From assembly GCA_041390365.1 (NCBI GenBank), contig JAWKQB010000001.1, forward strand, positions 1,302,001-1,366,000: 64,000 nucleotides of DNA, given 5' to 3'. The notes below the pieces were generated by a model, which saw only the letters and a list, made by a program, of their open reading frames with translations, was not told where the DNA came from and did no database searches. The position numbers and the translations under genes were made by a program. Of this stretch, positions 1 to 8,439 are shown one piece after another (the first letter of the stretch is position 1; every line of letters starts with the position of its first letter). The stretch comes from Syntrophotaleaceae bacterium. GTDB taxonomy: Bacteria > Desulfobacterota > Desulfuromonadia > Desulfuromonadales > Syntrophotaleaceae.

Positions 1-2276
1 TCTGCGAGTTTTTGGGCAAAGGACTCGAAGGGAAGCAGATCGCCGCCTTGGTCGAGATCTTCGAGCATTTGCAGAATAACGGCCGCATCCTGCAGCTCCC
101 CTGGATTGACGCAGGCGGGACCGCCCAGGGCCAGCCAGGCCCCCTCGACAAGCTGCCGCAGAGGCACCCTGCCCCGTTTGACAGCGGTTCTGTTCAGGAC
201 ATCGAGAACCTTTTCCGCACGTTTGCGGGCTGCGGAGGACAAAGCTGCGATCCGCTTGAGGTCCCGCAGCAGTTCGGGTACGGTTTTATCGGCCTCCTCT
301 CCCACCAGGGCGTCCAGCTCGGCAAGGGTCAGGCCACACCAGGGTGCCCGCAGGACAGCCAGATGGGCCACCCGGTCACCGGCATGGAGCAGGGCCCGGG
401 TCAGGACGAGGAGATCCCTTGCCACGGGACGATCGATCAGAGGATCGATCTCCTGGGCCAGATAGTTGAGACCGGCTTGGCGCAGGGCCCGGGCGATCTC
501 CAAAAGATGTCCACGGGCCCGGACCAGGATGGCGATTTTTCCTGCCGGGTCTTCCGTCATGGCCTGTTTGACGATGGCCACCACCCGTTCCGCTTCCTCG
601 CGGTCATTTCGTTCGATAAGGGGATGGAAGGTCACCCCTGCTCCGTCCAGCGGATCCCGTACCCCCTGCGATCTGGCGTAGCGGACTGCTCCACGCATTT
701 CGTCTTCATGGACGGGAAAAATCAGGGGGAAAGAGTCGTTCACCCAGTCGACAATCTTCTGCTGGGAGCGAAAATTGGCGGTCAGGTTCAGAGGGACCAG
801 GGAAACCCCGCCGATGCCGAGGCGTCTGGCACGCAGATAGAGTCCGACTTCCGCTTCCCGGAACCGGTAGATTGACTGCATCGGATCGCCAACCAGAAAA
901 AGGCTGCGTCCGTCTCCCGGCTGCCAGCCGGCGGTCAGTTTCTGCAGCAGCAGGAACTGACCCCAGGAAGTATCCTGGAATTCGTCCACCAGAATGTGCC
1001 GGATCCGGCTGTCCAGATACAGCATCAGATCGGTAGGCCGGTCGTCGCCGCCGAGGGCGCGATGCGCCGCCTGGGCGATCTCGACGAAATCGGTCTGACC
1101 CCGTTCCTGAAAAACGAGCCACAGCTCCGCAACTGCCCGGGGCAACAGACGAACCAGATCCTGCAGGGTATCCCATTGGCTTTCATCATAGACGAGGGGG
1201 GGCAACTGGCGGACGGCCACCAGGGCGGCGAGAAGCTGACGGTCGTCACGCAGTTCGTCGAGAATGTCCCCCATAAACTGCTTCATTGCCACTGCGGAAG
1301 GGTCTTTGCCTGGCGGAAAACCGCAGTTTCTGTCCAGTCTTTTGCGGAACTCGTTGCCGGAAGTCAGCAGCAGCTCGCACAGTCCGAGCCACTGGTTCAG
1401 ATGCCGGGGATCTGGCTCGGGAAAGCCGGTCATGCCCGCCAGCCGGGCCAGCGAACCTTGTTCTTCCCGGTCGGACAGATTCCCGCCGGCATAAAGGGCC
1501 GCTTTCAACAGCCTTGGACGAAGGTCGGACTGCAGCAGATCATGGAGTCGCGTCAGGGCTTGCCGGGCCATCGCTTCGAGCCCCTCTTCCAGCAGAGACC
1601 GCTGCCGTTCTTCCCTGGCTGCCAGATGGCGCAGCCACTGGTCTCGGCGGGCCAGCATGGAGACCAGGAGATCCCGGAAGCGTTCGGCGCGGTTGTCGAG
1701 ATGAAACAGCAGCCTCATTCCCGCGCTGCCCTCGAAACCGCCCTTTTCCGCCAGGGTCAGCACCCTTTCCGCAGCCAACCGGTAGAGTGCCCCGGGATCG
1801 TCGCTGACCGCCGCCTGGGCTCCGAATCGTGAAAGCCAGGGCATCCGGCGAACCAGGTTGGCGCAGAAGCTGTCGATGGTCTGCACTCTGAGCCGTGCCG
1901 GGTGCTCCAGCAGCCTCCAGCCGCGCTTTTCGCCGTTGTCCAGGGCAGCCTTCGCCAGCCGCCAGGAAGTCTTTTCATGGTCGGATTCGGGTTCCTTGCC
2001 GTGGGCGTTCAGCAGGGCGCGGAACAGGCGTTCCCGCATCTCGCCCGCCGCTTTACGGGTGAAGGTGATGGCAAGGACTTCCTCCGGCTGTTCCGCAGTG
2101 CCCAAAAGGGCAAGGATACGCTGAATGAGCAGCTCGGTTTTGCCGCTTCCGGCCGGCGCCTGGACAATGAAGGACCTTGCGGGGTCGAGGGCCTGGCGGC
2201 GGGCGCCGGCGTCTTCCATATCATGCTCGGCCCGGGGAATGTCCCCATGAGTGAATTCGGTCAGATCGATTTTCAT
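1..2276 (-). CDS. AddA-like UvrD/REP-family helicase, 3' end cut by window
   Basis: Superfamily 1 DNA helicase, probably the motor subunit of a recombination/repair helicase-nuclease. The ATG at 2276 gives an open frame to the window edge (758 codons visible, no stop). A Walker A motif (APAGSGKTE) lies at about residues 40-48 and a Walker B motif VDEFQDT at about 430-436, coded near 969-989; these are the UvrD/AddA signatures. The start lies 4 bases after the stop of the AddB-like nuclease gene, so the two are surely co-transcribed and probably form one complex. AddA proteins usually exceed 1,000 residues with a C-terminal nuclease domain; that part is outside the window, so its presence cannot be judged. 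The family assignment is firm; the exact name (AddA versus another UvrD paralogue) is inferred from the neighbour. Confidence 0.9.
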   Translation of the reverse strand, partial: MKIDLTEFTHGDIPRAEHDMEDAGARRQALDPARSFIVQAPAGSGKTELLIQRILALLGTAEQPEEVLAITFTRKAAGEMRERLFRALLNAHGKEPESDHEKTSWRLAKAALDNGEKRGWRLLEHPARLRVQTIDSFCANLVRRMPWLSRFGAQAAVSDDPGALYRLAAERVLTLAEKGGFEGSAGMRLLFHLDNRAERFRDLLVSMLARRDQWLRHLAAREERQRSLLEEGLEAMARQALTRLHDLLQSDLRPRLLKAALYAGGNLSDREEQGSLARLAGMTGFPEPDPRHLNQWLGLCELLLTSGNEFRKRLDRNCGFPPGKDPSAVAMKQFMGDILDELRDDRQLLAALVAVRQLPPLVYDESQWDTLQDLVRLLPRAVAELWLVFQERGQTDFVEIAQAAHRALGGDDRPTDLMLYLDSRIRHILVDEFQDTSWGQFLLLQKLTAGWQPGDGRSLFLVGDPMQSIYRFREAEVGLYLRARRLGIGGVSLVPLNLTANFRSQQKIVDWVNDSFPLIFPVHEDEMRGAVRYARSQGVRDPLDGAGVTFHPLIERNDREEAERVVAIVKQAMTEDPAGKIAILVRARGHLLEIARALRQAGLNYLAQEIDPLIDRPVARDLLVLTRALLHAGDRVAHLAVLRAPWCGLTLAELDALVGEEADKTVPELLRDLKRIAALSSAARKRAEKVLDVLNRTAVKRGRVPLRQLVEGAWLALGGPACVNPGELQDAAVILQMLEDLDQGGDLLPFESFAQKLA

Positions 2277-2280
2277 ATTC

Positions 2281-4947
2281 CTATCCGTCGCCTTCGTCAA
2301 ACCCCTCGCCGACCCTGCAAAGCGGATGCAGATCGCATCGATCACAGGCCCTCTCCCGGTCTATCGGGTCGACAGCCGCTTTTGCAGCCGCAAAATCATC
2401 GCTCAGGCGCAGCAGCTTCTCCCTCCACCCGGTCAGCAGTGTTTTCCAATCGTCGACCCCTGCGGACTGCACGACGCGATGCTCCTGCAGGGCAGGAATC
2501 CCGGGCAGCAACCCGCCCTCGCGGGCCACTCCAATGAAGGCACAGCCGGCTCCCCGGACCCGGGCGAAGGATACGGCGGCCAGGCTCTTTTCCTGTTCAT
2601 CGAGTCCGTAGAGCGGCAATTGGGGCTCGACCGGCCGCTCTCCGAGCCAGTCCTGAATGCCCGGCCAGCCTGTCTTGTAATCGATGATGATCCGGGAACC
2701 ATCCTCAATACGGTCGATACGATCCAGCCGCGTCTGAATGGACAACTGCCCGAGTTCGACCCGGTGCCAGGATTCCAGGCATTCGACCCGGAAATCGCTC
2801 CGGTTCTTTTCGACCTCCAGCCATTCCCTCAGCAGGCATGCCAGACGCCGGGCTTCGTTGTCCTTCAAGCCGGAAGGCAGCGGCACCTGTCGCTCCCGTT
2901 GCAACTTGTCGATGGCCTCGCCGACACACTCTTCGATCCGCCCGACCAAAGCCTGTTCCGAAAGTTCCAGCAGACTGCGCAGGTCTATGGTCCTCCTCCA
3001 GAACAGTTCCAGGGCATTGTGCACCAGGGACCCGCGATCGAGCCCGTCGAGCCCCAGAGCAGGCTCGGCAAGTCCTTCGGCATGCAGACGGTAACGGGCA
3101 AAGGCCCGGAAAGGACACAGGGCCTGATCTTTGAGAATGCCGGTCCCACCGGGCACCTTTTTTCCGGGGACCAGGGGAGAGCCGATTTCATCCTTTAAAG
3201 TTTCGGGAATGGGGGCGTCGTTCCGGATAAGAACAGCCGGTTGCCGACTGTCGGACAGGGATAGGGATATTTCTGCAAGATGACTGAAAAGCGGGCTGAC
3301 CTGCAGGCACTGGTCATCATTCTGCCGCGGATAGCTGAGAATCACCTCGGAAGCGGATTTCACCAGACGGACAGCAACAATTTCGGCGAATCTCAGTTCC
3401 CTTGCAGCATCGGCCCGCGGCATGCCGCAGCGCTTCTGCAGGGCGAGTGGCAGAAAGGGGTTGGGGTGGGGCGATGGCGGAAAGGCCTCGGCGTGCATTC
3501 CCAGCACCCACAGATGGTCGAATTCGAGGCCGGCAGCCTCCAGGGTTCCCATGACCTGTATCCGCCCTTCCGACCCTTCAGGCTGGAAAAGTTTTTCCGC
3601 AGCCATCCGCCGCAAAAGGGCCAGTGCCTTCCCGCGATCCATCGGGGGAGCGATGCAGTCGAGACTGGCCATGGTTTCCAGCAAATCCCTGAAAGAGCTG
3701 CATACCTGGTATTCCCTGCTGTCCAGGGTACGGTCGCCCGGCCAGCGCAGGGCTTCGAGCAGTCCAGCAAAACAGTTCGCCCAATTTCCGGGCGATCTGC
3801 GGGCCTTCTCTTCCAGTCCGAGGGCCACAGTCTCAAGAAACTGGGCAAAAATATCGCATCGCCCTGCGCCTTTTTTGAAGCCATCGCGTGACAGCTCGAT
3901 CAAACTGTCCAGCGGTATTTCCCGCATCCGCAGGCGCCGCAACTCCGAGTCGAACATGCCCCGTCGGTGCTGTTCCACCAGATGACCCCATACGTAGGGC
4001 GACCGGAGCAGAAAACCGATCTGATCGAGGGCCACGGTCGAGTTCAGACAAAGGATTGCGAAGGCCGCGACCACCGGCCCTTCCGCACCCAGGGGACTGC
4101 CGAGAGAAAGGTTGAAACCCTTGTCGTCCTCCTCCCCCGGCAACAGCGAGGAGGGAGCTAATTCCTCACGGAAAATTCGCTCGATCAGATTTCTGTAGGA
4201 GCCAAGTTCGACAGCAACCACGCCGATGCGATCTTCCCCTTCCGCAAGCCGGCCGCGAATCCAGCGGGCACAGCGGCGCACTTCCTCCTCCGCATTCTGG
4301 CATGCAGTCAGGCCGATCCTGTCGGGCTGCCGCCCCGGAGGCTCCCATTTGCAGACACAACTTCCCCTTTTCTCCAACTCGGCCAGGATCCCGGCAACCG
4401 CCGGTGTCATATCGTCGAAACCCGCCAGAATGATTTTTTGCGGCAGCTCGACTGCTGTACAGAGCAGCTTATCCCGAACCAGTTCGGCAGTCCGCGACGG
4501 GTCCTCCCACCCTCCCGACCGGCAGGCCGTCTGCCATTTTTCCCGCCAACGCAGGAAGGTGCGTTGATCCTCCCCGCCATCATCTTTGCGGAAGGCGGTA
4601 TCGTATTGCAGCAGCAGGGAGTGGGCCTTGGCCGCCTGGCGGGCAGCTTCCTCCATACGCATCAGGGCCTCTCCGCTTTCCCTGATATCTTCCTCAATGA
4701 TCCTCTCCCACAAAAACCGGACCTGCTCCGGATTGAGCATGCGGTCGCAGAGACCGAACCGGCCTGCGTTACGGAACATCCATTGATCAAAGGTCAGGAT
4801 GGCCGGCGTTCGCCAGGCCGCCCGGCCGAGGTTCGCCATCCTGCTGTCTATCTGGCTGCGCAGAGACCGTGCCAGACGATCGTTGACGGTCAGTACGAGC
4901 GCGCCTTCGATGGCGGCGGAAAGAATATCCCCAGCAAAAATTTTCAC
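2281..4947 (-). CDS. AddB-like Fe-S PD-(D/E)XK nuclease, DNA repair
   Basis: About 888 residues. The C-terminal third carries a RecB-type nuclease: a histidine in LVHNALELF near 643, the core IIIDYKTGW near 753-761, and four cysteines placed as in Fe-S AddB nucleases (one at about 611 in ALCPFRAF, three at about 868-877 in CDRCDLHPLC). The N-terminal region looks like a degenerate helicase with no Walker A lysine motif, as is usual for AddB-type scaffold subunits and for the protein family annotated as 'probable DNA repair protein'. I chose the GTG at 4947, directly after the TAA of the VanZ-like gene; an in-frame ATG at 5013 would overlap that gene by about 64 bases. It probably works with the downstream helicase in double-strand-break end processing. 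Confidence 0.85.
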   Translation of the reverse strand: MKIFAGDILSAAIEGALVLTVNDRLARSLRSQIDSRMANLGRAAWRTPAILTFDQWMFRNAGRFGLCDRMLNPEQVRFLWERIIEEDIRESGEALMRMEEAARQAAKAHSLLLQYDTAFRKDDGGEDQRTFLRWREKWQTACRSGGWEDPSRTAELVRDKLLCTAVELPQKIILAGFDDMTPAVAGILAELEKRGSCVCKWEPPGRQPDRIGLTACQNAEEEVRRCARWIRGRLAEGEDRIGVVAVELGSYRNLIERIFREELAPSSLLPGEEDDKGFNLSLGSPLGAEGPVVAAFAILCLNSTVALDQIGFLLRSPYVWGHLVEQHRRGMFDSELRRLRMREIPLDSLIELSRDGFKKGAGRCDIFAQFLETVALGLEEKARRSPGNWANCFAGLLEALRWPGDRTLDSREYQVCSSFRDLLETMASLDCIAPPMDRGKALALLRRMAAEKLFQPEGSEGRIQVMGTLEAAGLEFDHLWVLGMHAEAFPPSPHPNPFLPLALQKRCGMPRADAARELRFAEIVAVRLVKSASEVILSYPRQNDDQCLQVSPLFSHLAEISLSLSDSRQPAVLIRNDAPIPETLKDEIGSPLVPGKKVPGGTGILKDQALCPFRAFARYRLHAEGLAEPALGLDGLDRGSLVHNALELFWRRTIDLRSLLELSEQALVGRIEECVGEAIDKLQRERQVPLPSGLKDNEARRLACLLREWLEVEKNRSDFRVECLESWHRVELGQLSIQTRLDRIDRIEDGSRIIIDYKTGWPGIQDWLGERPVEPQLPLYGLDEQEKSLAAVSFARVRGAGCAFIGVAREGGLLPGIPALQEHRVVQSAGVDDWKTLLTGWREKLLRLSDDFAAAKAAVDPIDRERACDRCDLHPLCRVGEGFDEGDG

Positions 4948-4949
4948 GA

Positions 4950-5354
4950 TTATCTGTCCATTTCCGGTTGTTTCCGTTTTTCCCGCCACCGACTCACTAG
5001 GAAAAAACCGCACAGGACCGCCCCGGCTCCCACTGCATTGGCCACCGCGTCACCCAGCTGACCGGTACGAACTTGGGTCAGGGTCATCTGGGCCACTTCC
5101 ATAAGTATTCCATAGGCAATCGCCAGCATCGCTCCCCCTCGCCATGCACGCAGGTCATCCCCGAGGATCGGCTGCAGAGCCCATCCTCCCGTAAGAGCCA
5201 GAACAGCATAGGCCAGGGCGTGCTGAGCTTTGTCCCAGGAAAGAACCCCTGCAGACGGCAGATAGGGATGAGCAGAAAGGGACAGCCAGAGGATGCCCAG
5301 GGCCACAAGAAAGAAAAGTGTCAGGCGGAACAGGGGCAACGGTCGGCGGCGCAT
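4950..5354 (-). CDS. VanZ-like family membrane protein
   Basis: A 134-residue integral membrane protein with about four hydrophobic helices and the VanZ-like pattern: D-KAQHALAYAVLAL, then GILMEVAQ and a G-L-DAVANAVGAG stretch near the C-terminus. The ATG at 5354 is preceded by a good ribosome binding site (GAGGAG, five bases upstream); an in-frame start seven codons earlier has no such site. VanZ-like proteins are widespread and mostly of unknown function; a role in teicoplanin resistance is known only for VanZ itself and should not be carried over. It is the first gene of a tight minus-strand unit with the nuclease and helicase, but nothing in the sequence links it to repair. Confidence 0.8.
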   Translation of the reverse strand: MRRRPLPLFRLTLFFLVALGILWLSLSAHPYLPSAGVLSWDKAQHALAYAVLALTGGWALQPILGDDLRAWRGGAMLAIAYGILMEVAQMTLTQVRTGQLGDAVANAVGAGAVLCGFFLVSRWREKRKQPEMDR

Positions 5355-5447
5355 GACATCTCCTCGAAATAACAACCCACCAAGTCATGAATCGAAGGGT
5401 AAAGGCGGTGAAGTCCTTACGCTTTACGGCTCTTGATCCCTTGCAAC

Positions 5448-5462
5448 TGGAAACTTTTATGC
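5448..5462 (+). promoter_or_regulatory. Sigma-54-like -24/-12 promoter of the ZraP-like gene
   Basis: TGG (5448-5450), ten bases, then GC (5461-5462) gives the GG-N10-GC spacing of sigma-54 promoters, about 40 bases before the ATG of the ZraP-like gene. The match to the full consensus is partial. E. coli zraP is sigma-54-dependent and activated by ZraR, which makes this more plausible. An imperfect inverted repeat (TAAAGGCG at 5400-5407, CGCTTTAC at 5420-5427) just upstream could be an activator site. Confidence 0.45.
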
Positions 5463-5500
5463 TTCATTGAAATCAGACATTCTCAAAAGGAGGTAAAACA

Positions 5501-6013
5501 ATGACACGACTCTATCACATCCGTCCCCTCTTTTCCCTTCTTCTCTTCACCCTGCTTGCCTTTCCAGGCCAGGTTCAGGCCGATAAGATGCGCGGCGGCG
5601 CACAGGGTGGAAGCGTGGGAATGGACATGGCCCAGCTCAGTCCTGAAGAACAACAGGTGGTCCGCGATCTGATGCAGAAATACCATGGACAGATGGTGGA
5701 CATGCACAAAAAAATCTTCGCCAAACGGGCGGAACTGAATGCCGCCATGGCCCAGGAGGAATTCAATGCCGGCAATGCCCGCTCCCTGGTCAAGGATATT
5801 GCCAAGATGCAGAGCGACCTGACCCAGATGAAGCTCAACATGTTCATCGAAATGCGGGAAAAGGGCGTCTCCTACTATGGAACCTGCATGGTCGGCGGCG
5901 GGATGGGTCCCTGCCTGATGGGAGACGGCAGGGGCTCCGGCGGGATGGGCCGGGGAATGATGCCGGACGGCGATATGATGGGATACGGCATGGGCTCTCC
6001 CGCACAGGAGTAA
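5501..6013 (+). CDS. ZraP/Spy-like periplasmic metal-responsive protein
   Basis: 170 residues with a Sec signal peptide (hydrophobic LLLFTLLAF, cleavage near VQA-DK). The mature part has a helical ZraP/CpxP-like core (SPEEQQVVRDLMQKYHGQ, then heptad-like helices to about residue 125) and a Met/Gly-rich tail with two cysteines (CMVGGGMGPC) suited to metal binding. A near-perfect ribosome binding site (AAAGGAGG) precedes the ATG. ZraP proteins are periplasmic zinc-binding chaperones that also damp the ZraSR two-component system; no zraSR genes are seen here. The next gene is a Zn/Cd/Pb-type P-ATPase, so metal stress is the likely context. A rho-independent terminator separates the two genes. 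Confidence 0.8.
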   Translation: MTRLYHIRPLFSLLLFTLLAFPGQVQADKMRGGAQGGSVGMDMAQLSPEEQQVVRDLMQKYHGQMVDMHKKIFAKRAELNAAMAQEEFNAGNARSLVKDIAKMQSDLTQMKLNMFIEMREKGVSYYGTCMVGGGMGPCLMGDGRGSGGMGRGMMPDGDMMGYGMGSPAQE

Positions 6014-6086
6014 AACAACCTTCCGTTCTATCGAAATCGTGATCGGACCGGCATTATTCGATACCAACCCAGACATCTTTTCCCAG

Positions 6087-6119
6087 CGGTTCGCCGATTC
6101 AACGGCGGACCGTTTTTTT
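6087..6119 (+). terminator. Rho-independent terminator after the ZraP-like gene
   Basis: Nine-base stem (CGGTTCGCC at 6087-6095, GGCGGACCG at 6104-6112; one G-T pair) followed directly by seven T. It ends the ZraP-like transcript before the P-type ATPase gene. Confidence 0.85.
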
Positions 6120-6234
6120 AATCTTGTTCCACCCTGCCCTGGCGCCCCGGTCTCATGATAAAATTGAATCAGCGATTTCCGACTGGATCGGTAAATTACT
6201 GAACTTTTTCCTTTCCGTATCAGGAGCATTCTGC

Positions 6235-8439
6235 ATGAGACGCGTTGAATACCGCATTCAAGGGCTCTGTTGTTCTGAGGAAGTGGCCATCCTGAGGCGG
6301 GTGGTGGGCGGAAAACCGGGGATCATCGACCTGGAGTTCGACGTCCTCAATGCGCGTATGGCCGTGGAATTCGACCCGGATGCCCTGTCCCCCGGCGATA
6401 TCGTATCGGCGATCGGTTCCACCGGGATGAAAGCCACCCCCTGGGAGGGGCGGCTTGCAACTCAGGAAGGCCCTTTCTGGGAACAACACGGCCGCCTCGT
6501 CATGACAGCCGCGAGCGGAGCCTTGCTGCTGGCGGCGTTTATCACTCATTGGGTAATGCACGGCAGCTTTATGGACGCTTTCGCCGGTGGCGAGCAGCCT
6601 GGTCACATATTCCCGCGCCCGGTTTTACTGCTGTATCTCGGCTCGGTGGCGGCCGGCGCCTGGTATGTCCTGCCCAAAGCCGTTTCATCGGCTCGGCGCC
6701 TGCGCCCGGACATGAACTTTTTGATGGTCGTGGCCGTCATCGGCGCAATCCTCATCGGCGAGCTGTTCGAGGCCGCGACCGTGGCCTTTCTCTTCGCACT
6801 GTCGCTGCTGCTCGAGCACTGGAGTGTGGAACGGGCCCGCAATGCCATCGGCGCCCTTCTGGATCTTACCCCCCCTTCGGCACGATACTTCTGTCCGGAG
6901 CATGGCTCCATCCACCATAAACCGGTGGAGCAGGTTCCTTTGAATGCCGTCGTCCTGGTTCGTCCGGGTGAAAAAATCCCCCTGGACGGCATCGTCACCA
7001 AGGGGGAAACCTCGGTCAATCAGGCTCCGATAACCGGGGAGTCGATGCCGGTTTTCAAAGGCCCCGGAGATGAAGTCTACGCGGGAACCATCAACCAGGA
7101 CGGTGCCCTGGAATTCCGGACCACCCGGACCGCCAGCGACACCACCCTGGCTCGGATCATCCATATGGTGGAGAGCGCGCAATCCCGCCGAGCCCGCAGT
7201 CAGCAATGGGTCGATCGCTTTTCCACCTGGTACACTCCCACCATGATGTTCTCGGCAGTCGCCCTTGCTCTTCTACTCCCTTTGCTGTTCCAGATTCCCT
7301 GGTCGGAAAGCGTCTACCGGGCCCTGGTCCTGCTGGTGATCGCCTGCCCCTGCGCTCTGGTCATTTCCACCCCCGTCAGTATCGTATCGGCTCTCACCTC
7401 TTCGGCCCGCAACGGGGTTCTGATTAAGGGAGGGGTTTATATGGAAATGGCCGGCCGGCTCCAGGTGCTGGCCATGGATAAAACAGGGACTCTCACCCGC
7501 GGACAGGCCAAGGTCCGTCGGATTGTCCCCTTTTACGGGCATACGGAACGGGAAATTCTGGAACGGGCGGCCGCGCTGGAAGCCCGAAGCGAGCACCCTC
7601 TGGCCCGGGCTATCCTGCAGAAGGCGCGGGAAGAGGGCATCGACTTCACTCCCGCAGAACATTACCAGGCTGTTCGCGGCAAAGGCGGGGAAGGCCAGGT
7701 CGGTGATCGACTGTTCTGGATCGGCAGTCATCGCATGATGCATGAAAAAGGCCAGGAGACCCCGGAGATCCACGCAATGGCTGAAGAACTCGAGGATGCC
7801 GGTCACACTGTCGTCGGTCTAGGCAACGACGACCACGTCTGCGGCCTGATCAGCCTGGCCGACACCTTGCGGGATGAGGTGCCCGCCATTATTGAGGAAA
7901 TCCGCAGGGCCGGGGTTAAAAAGGTGGTGATGCTGACCGGGGACAATGAAGGGACCGCCCGGGCCATAGCCGCTGAAACCGGCATCGACGAGTACCGCTG
8001 CGAATTGCTGCCGGAGGACAAGGTCGAAGCCATCGGGCGACTGGTCCGGGAACACAAGGAGGTGGCCATGGTCGGGGACGGCGTCAATGATGCGCCGGCC
8101 ATGGCAGCGGCCACTTTCGGTATCGCCATGGGTGCGATGGGGACCGATGCCGCCCTGGAAACCGCCGATGTGGCTCTGATGTCGGACGATTTGTCCAAGC
8201 TGCCGTGGCTGATTCGCCACTCCCGCCGCACGCTGCGAAACATCCAGCAGAACATCGGCTTTGCCCTGGGGCTCAAACTGATCTTCATGATCCTGACCCT
8301 GTTCGGCCTGGCAAGCCTGTGGATGGCCATCGCCGCCGATACCGGCGCCACCCTGCTGGTGGTTTTCAACAGTCTGCGGTTGCTGAGGGGGAAATCCGTT
8401 CCGGCGACTGCCGCCGTCTCGGCCTCACAAACGGCCTGA
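6235..8439 (+). CDS. zntA: Zn2+/Cd2+/Pb2+ P1B-type ATPase (ZntA-like)
   Basis: 734-residue inner-membrane heavy-metal exporter. Seen: an N-terminal HMA-like domain with an unusual GLCCSEE motif (Cys12, Cys13, Glu15-Glu16); the transmembrane CPC at 371-373; phosphorylation site DKTGTLT with Asp415; hinge GDGVNDAPA near 614. Lys681 and Asp702 (DTGATL in the last helix) correspond to the TM Lys/Asp pair of the Zn/Cd/Pb subgroup (P1B-2), which decides the substrate class over copper. The CC-x-x-E form of the HMA site resembles the zinc-binding site of plant HMA2/HMA4 rather than bacterial CxxC. The ATG at 6235 follows CAGGAG; a longer frame from 6124 lacks support and would run into the terminator. 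The 3' end overlaps the convergent uppP gene by 15 bases. Confidence 0.92.
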   Translation: MRRVEYRIQGLCCSEEVAILRRVVGGKPGIIDLEFDVLNARMAVEFDPDALSPGDIVSAIGSTGMKATPWEGRLATQEGPFWEQHGRLVMTAASGALLLAAFITHWVMHGSFMDAFAGGEQPGHIFPRPVLLLYLGSVAAGAWYVLPKAVSSARRLRPDMNFLMVVAVIGAILIGELFEAATVAFLFALSLLLEHWSVERARNAIGALLDLTPPSARYFCPEHGSIHHKPVEQVPLNAVVLVRPGEKIPLDGIVTKGETSVNQAPITGESMPVFKGPGDEVYAGTINQDGALEFRTTRTASDTTLARIIHMVESAQSRRARSQQWVDRFSTWYTPTMMFSAVALALLLPLLFQIPWSESVYRALVLLVIACPCALVISTPVSIVSALTSSARNGVLIKGGVYMEMAGRLQVLAMDKTGTLTRGQAKVRRIVPFYGHTEREILERAAALEARSEHPLARAILQKAREEGIDFTPAEHYQAVRGKGGEGQVGDRLFWIGSHRMMHEKGQETPEIHAMAEELEDAGHTVVGLGNDDHVCGLISLADTLRDEVPAIIEEIRRAGVKKVVMLTGDNEGTARAIAAETGIDEYRCELLPEDKVEAIGRLVREHKEVAMVGDGVNDAPAMAAATFGIAMGAMGTDAALETADVALMSDDLSKLPWLIRHSRRTLRNIQQNIGFALGLKLIFMILTLFGLASLWMAIAADTGATLLVVFNSLRLLRGKSVPATAAVSASQTA

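Noticed and set aside
12..1832. Plus-strand frames at the window start
   Set aside because: They lie opposite the helicase gene, which has Walker A and B motifs and an unbroken frame to the window edge.
5483..6229. 248-codon minus-strand frame rich in His and Ala
   Set aside because: Antisense to the ZraP-like gene; His-rich look comes from reading Met/Gly-rich codons backwards, and the frame crosses a terminator.
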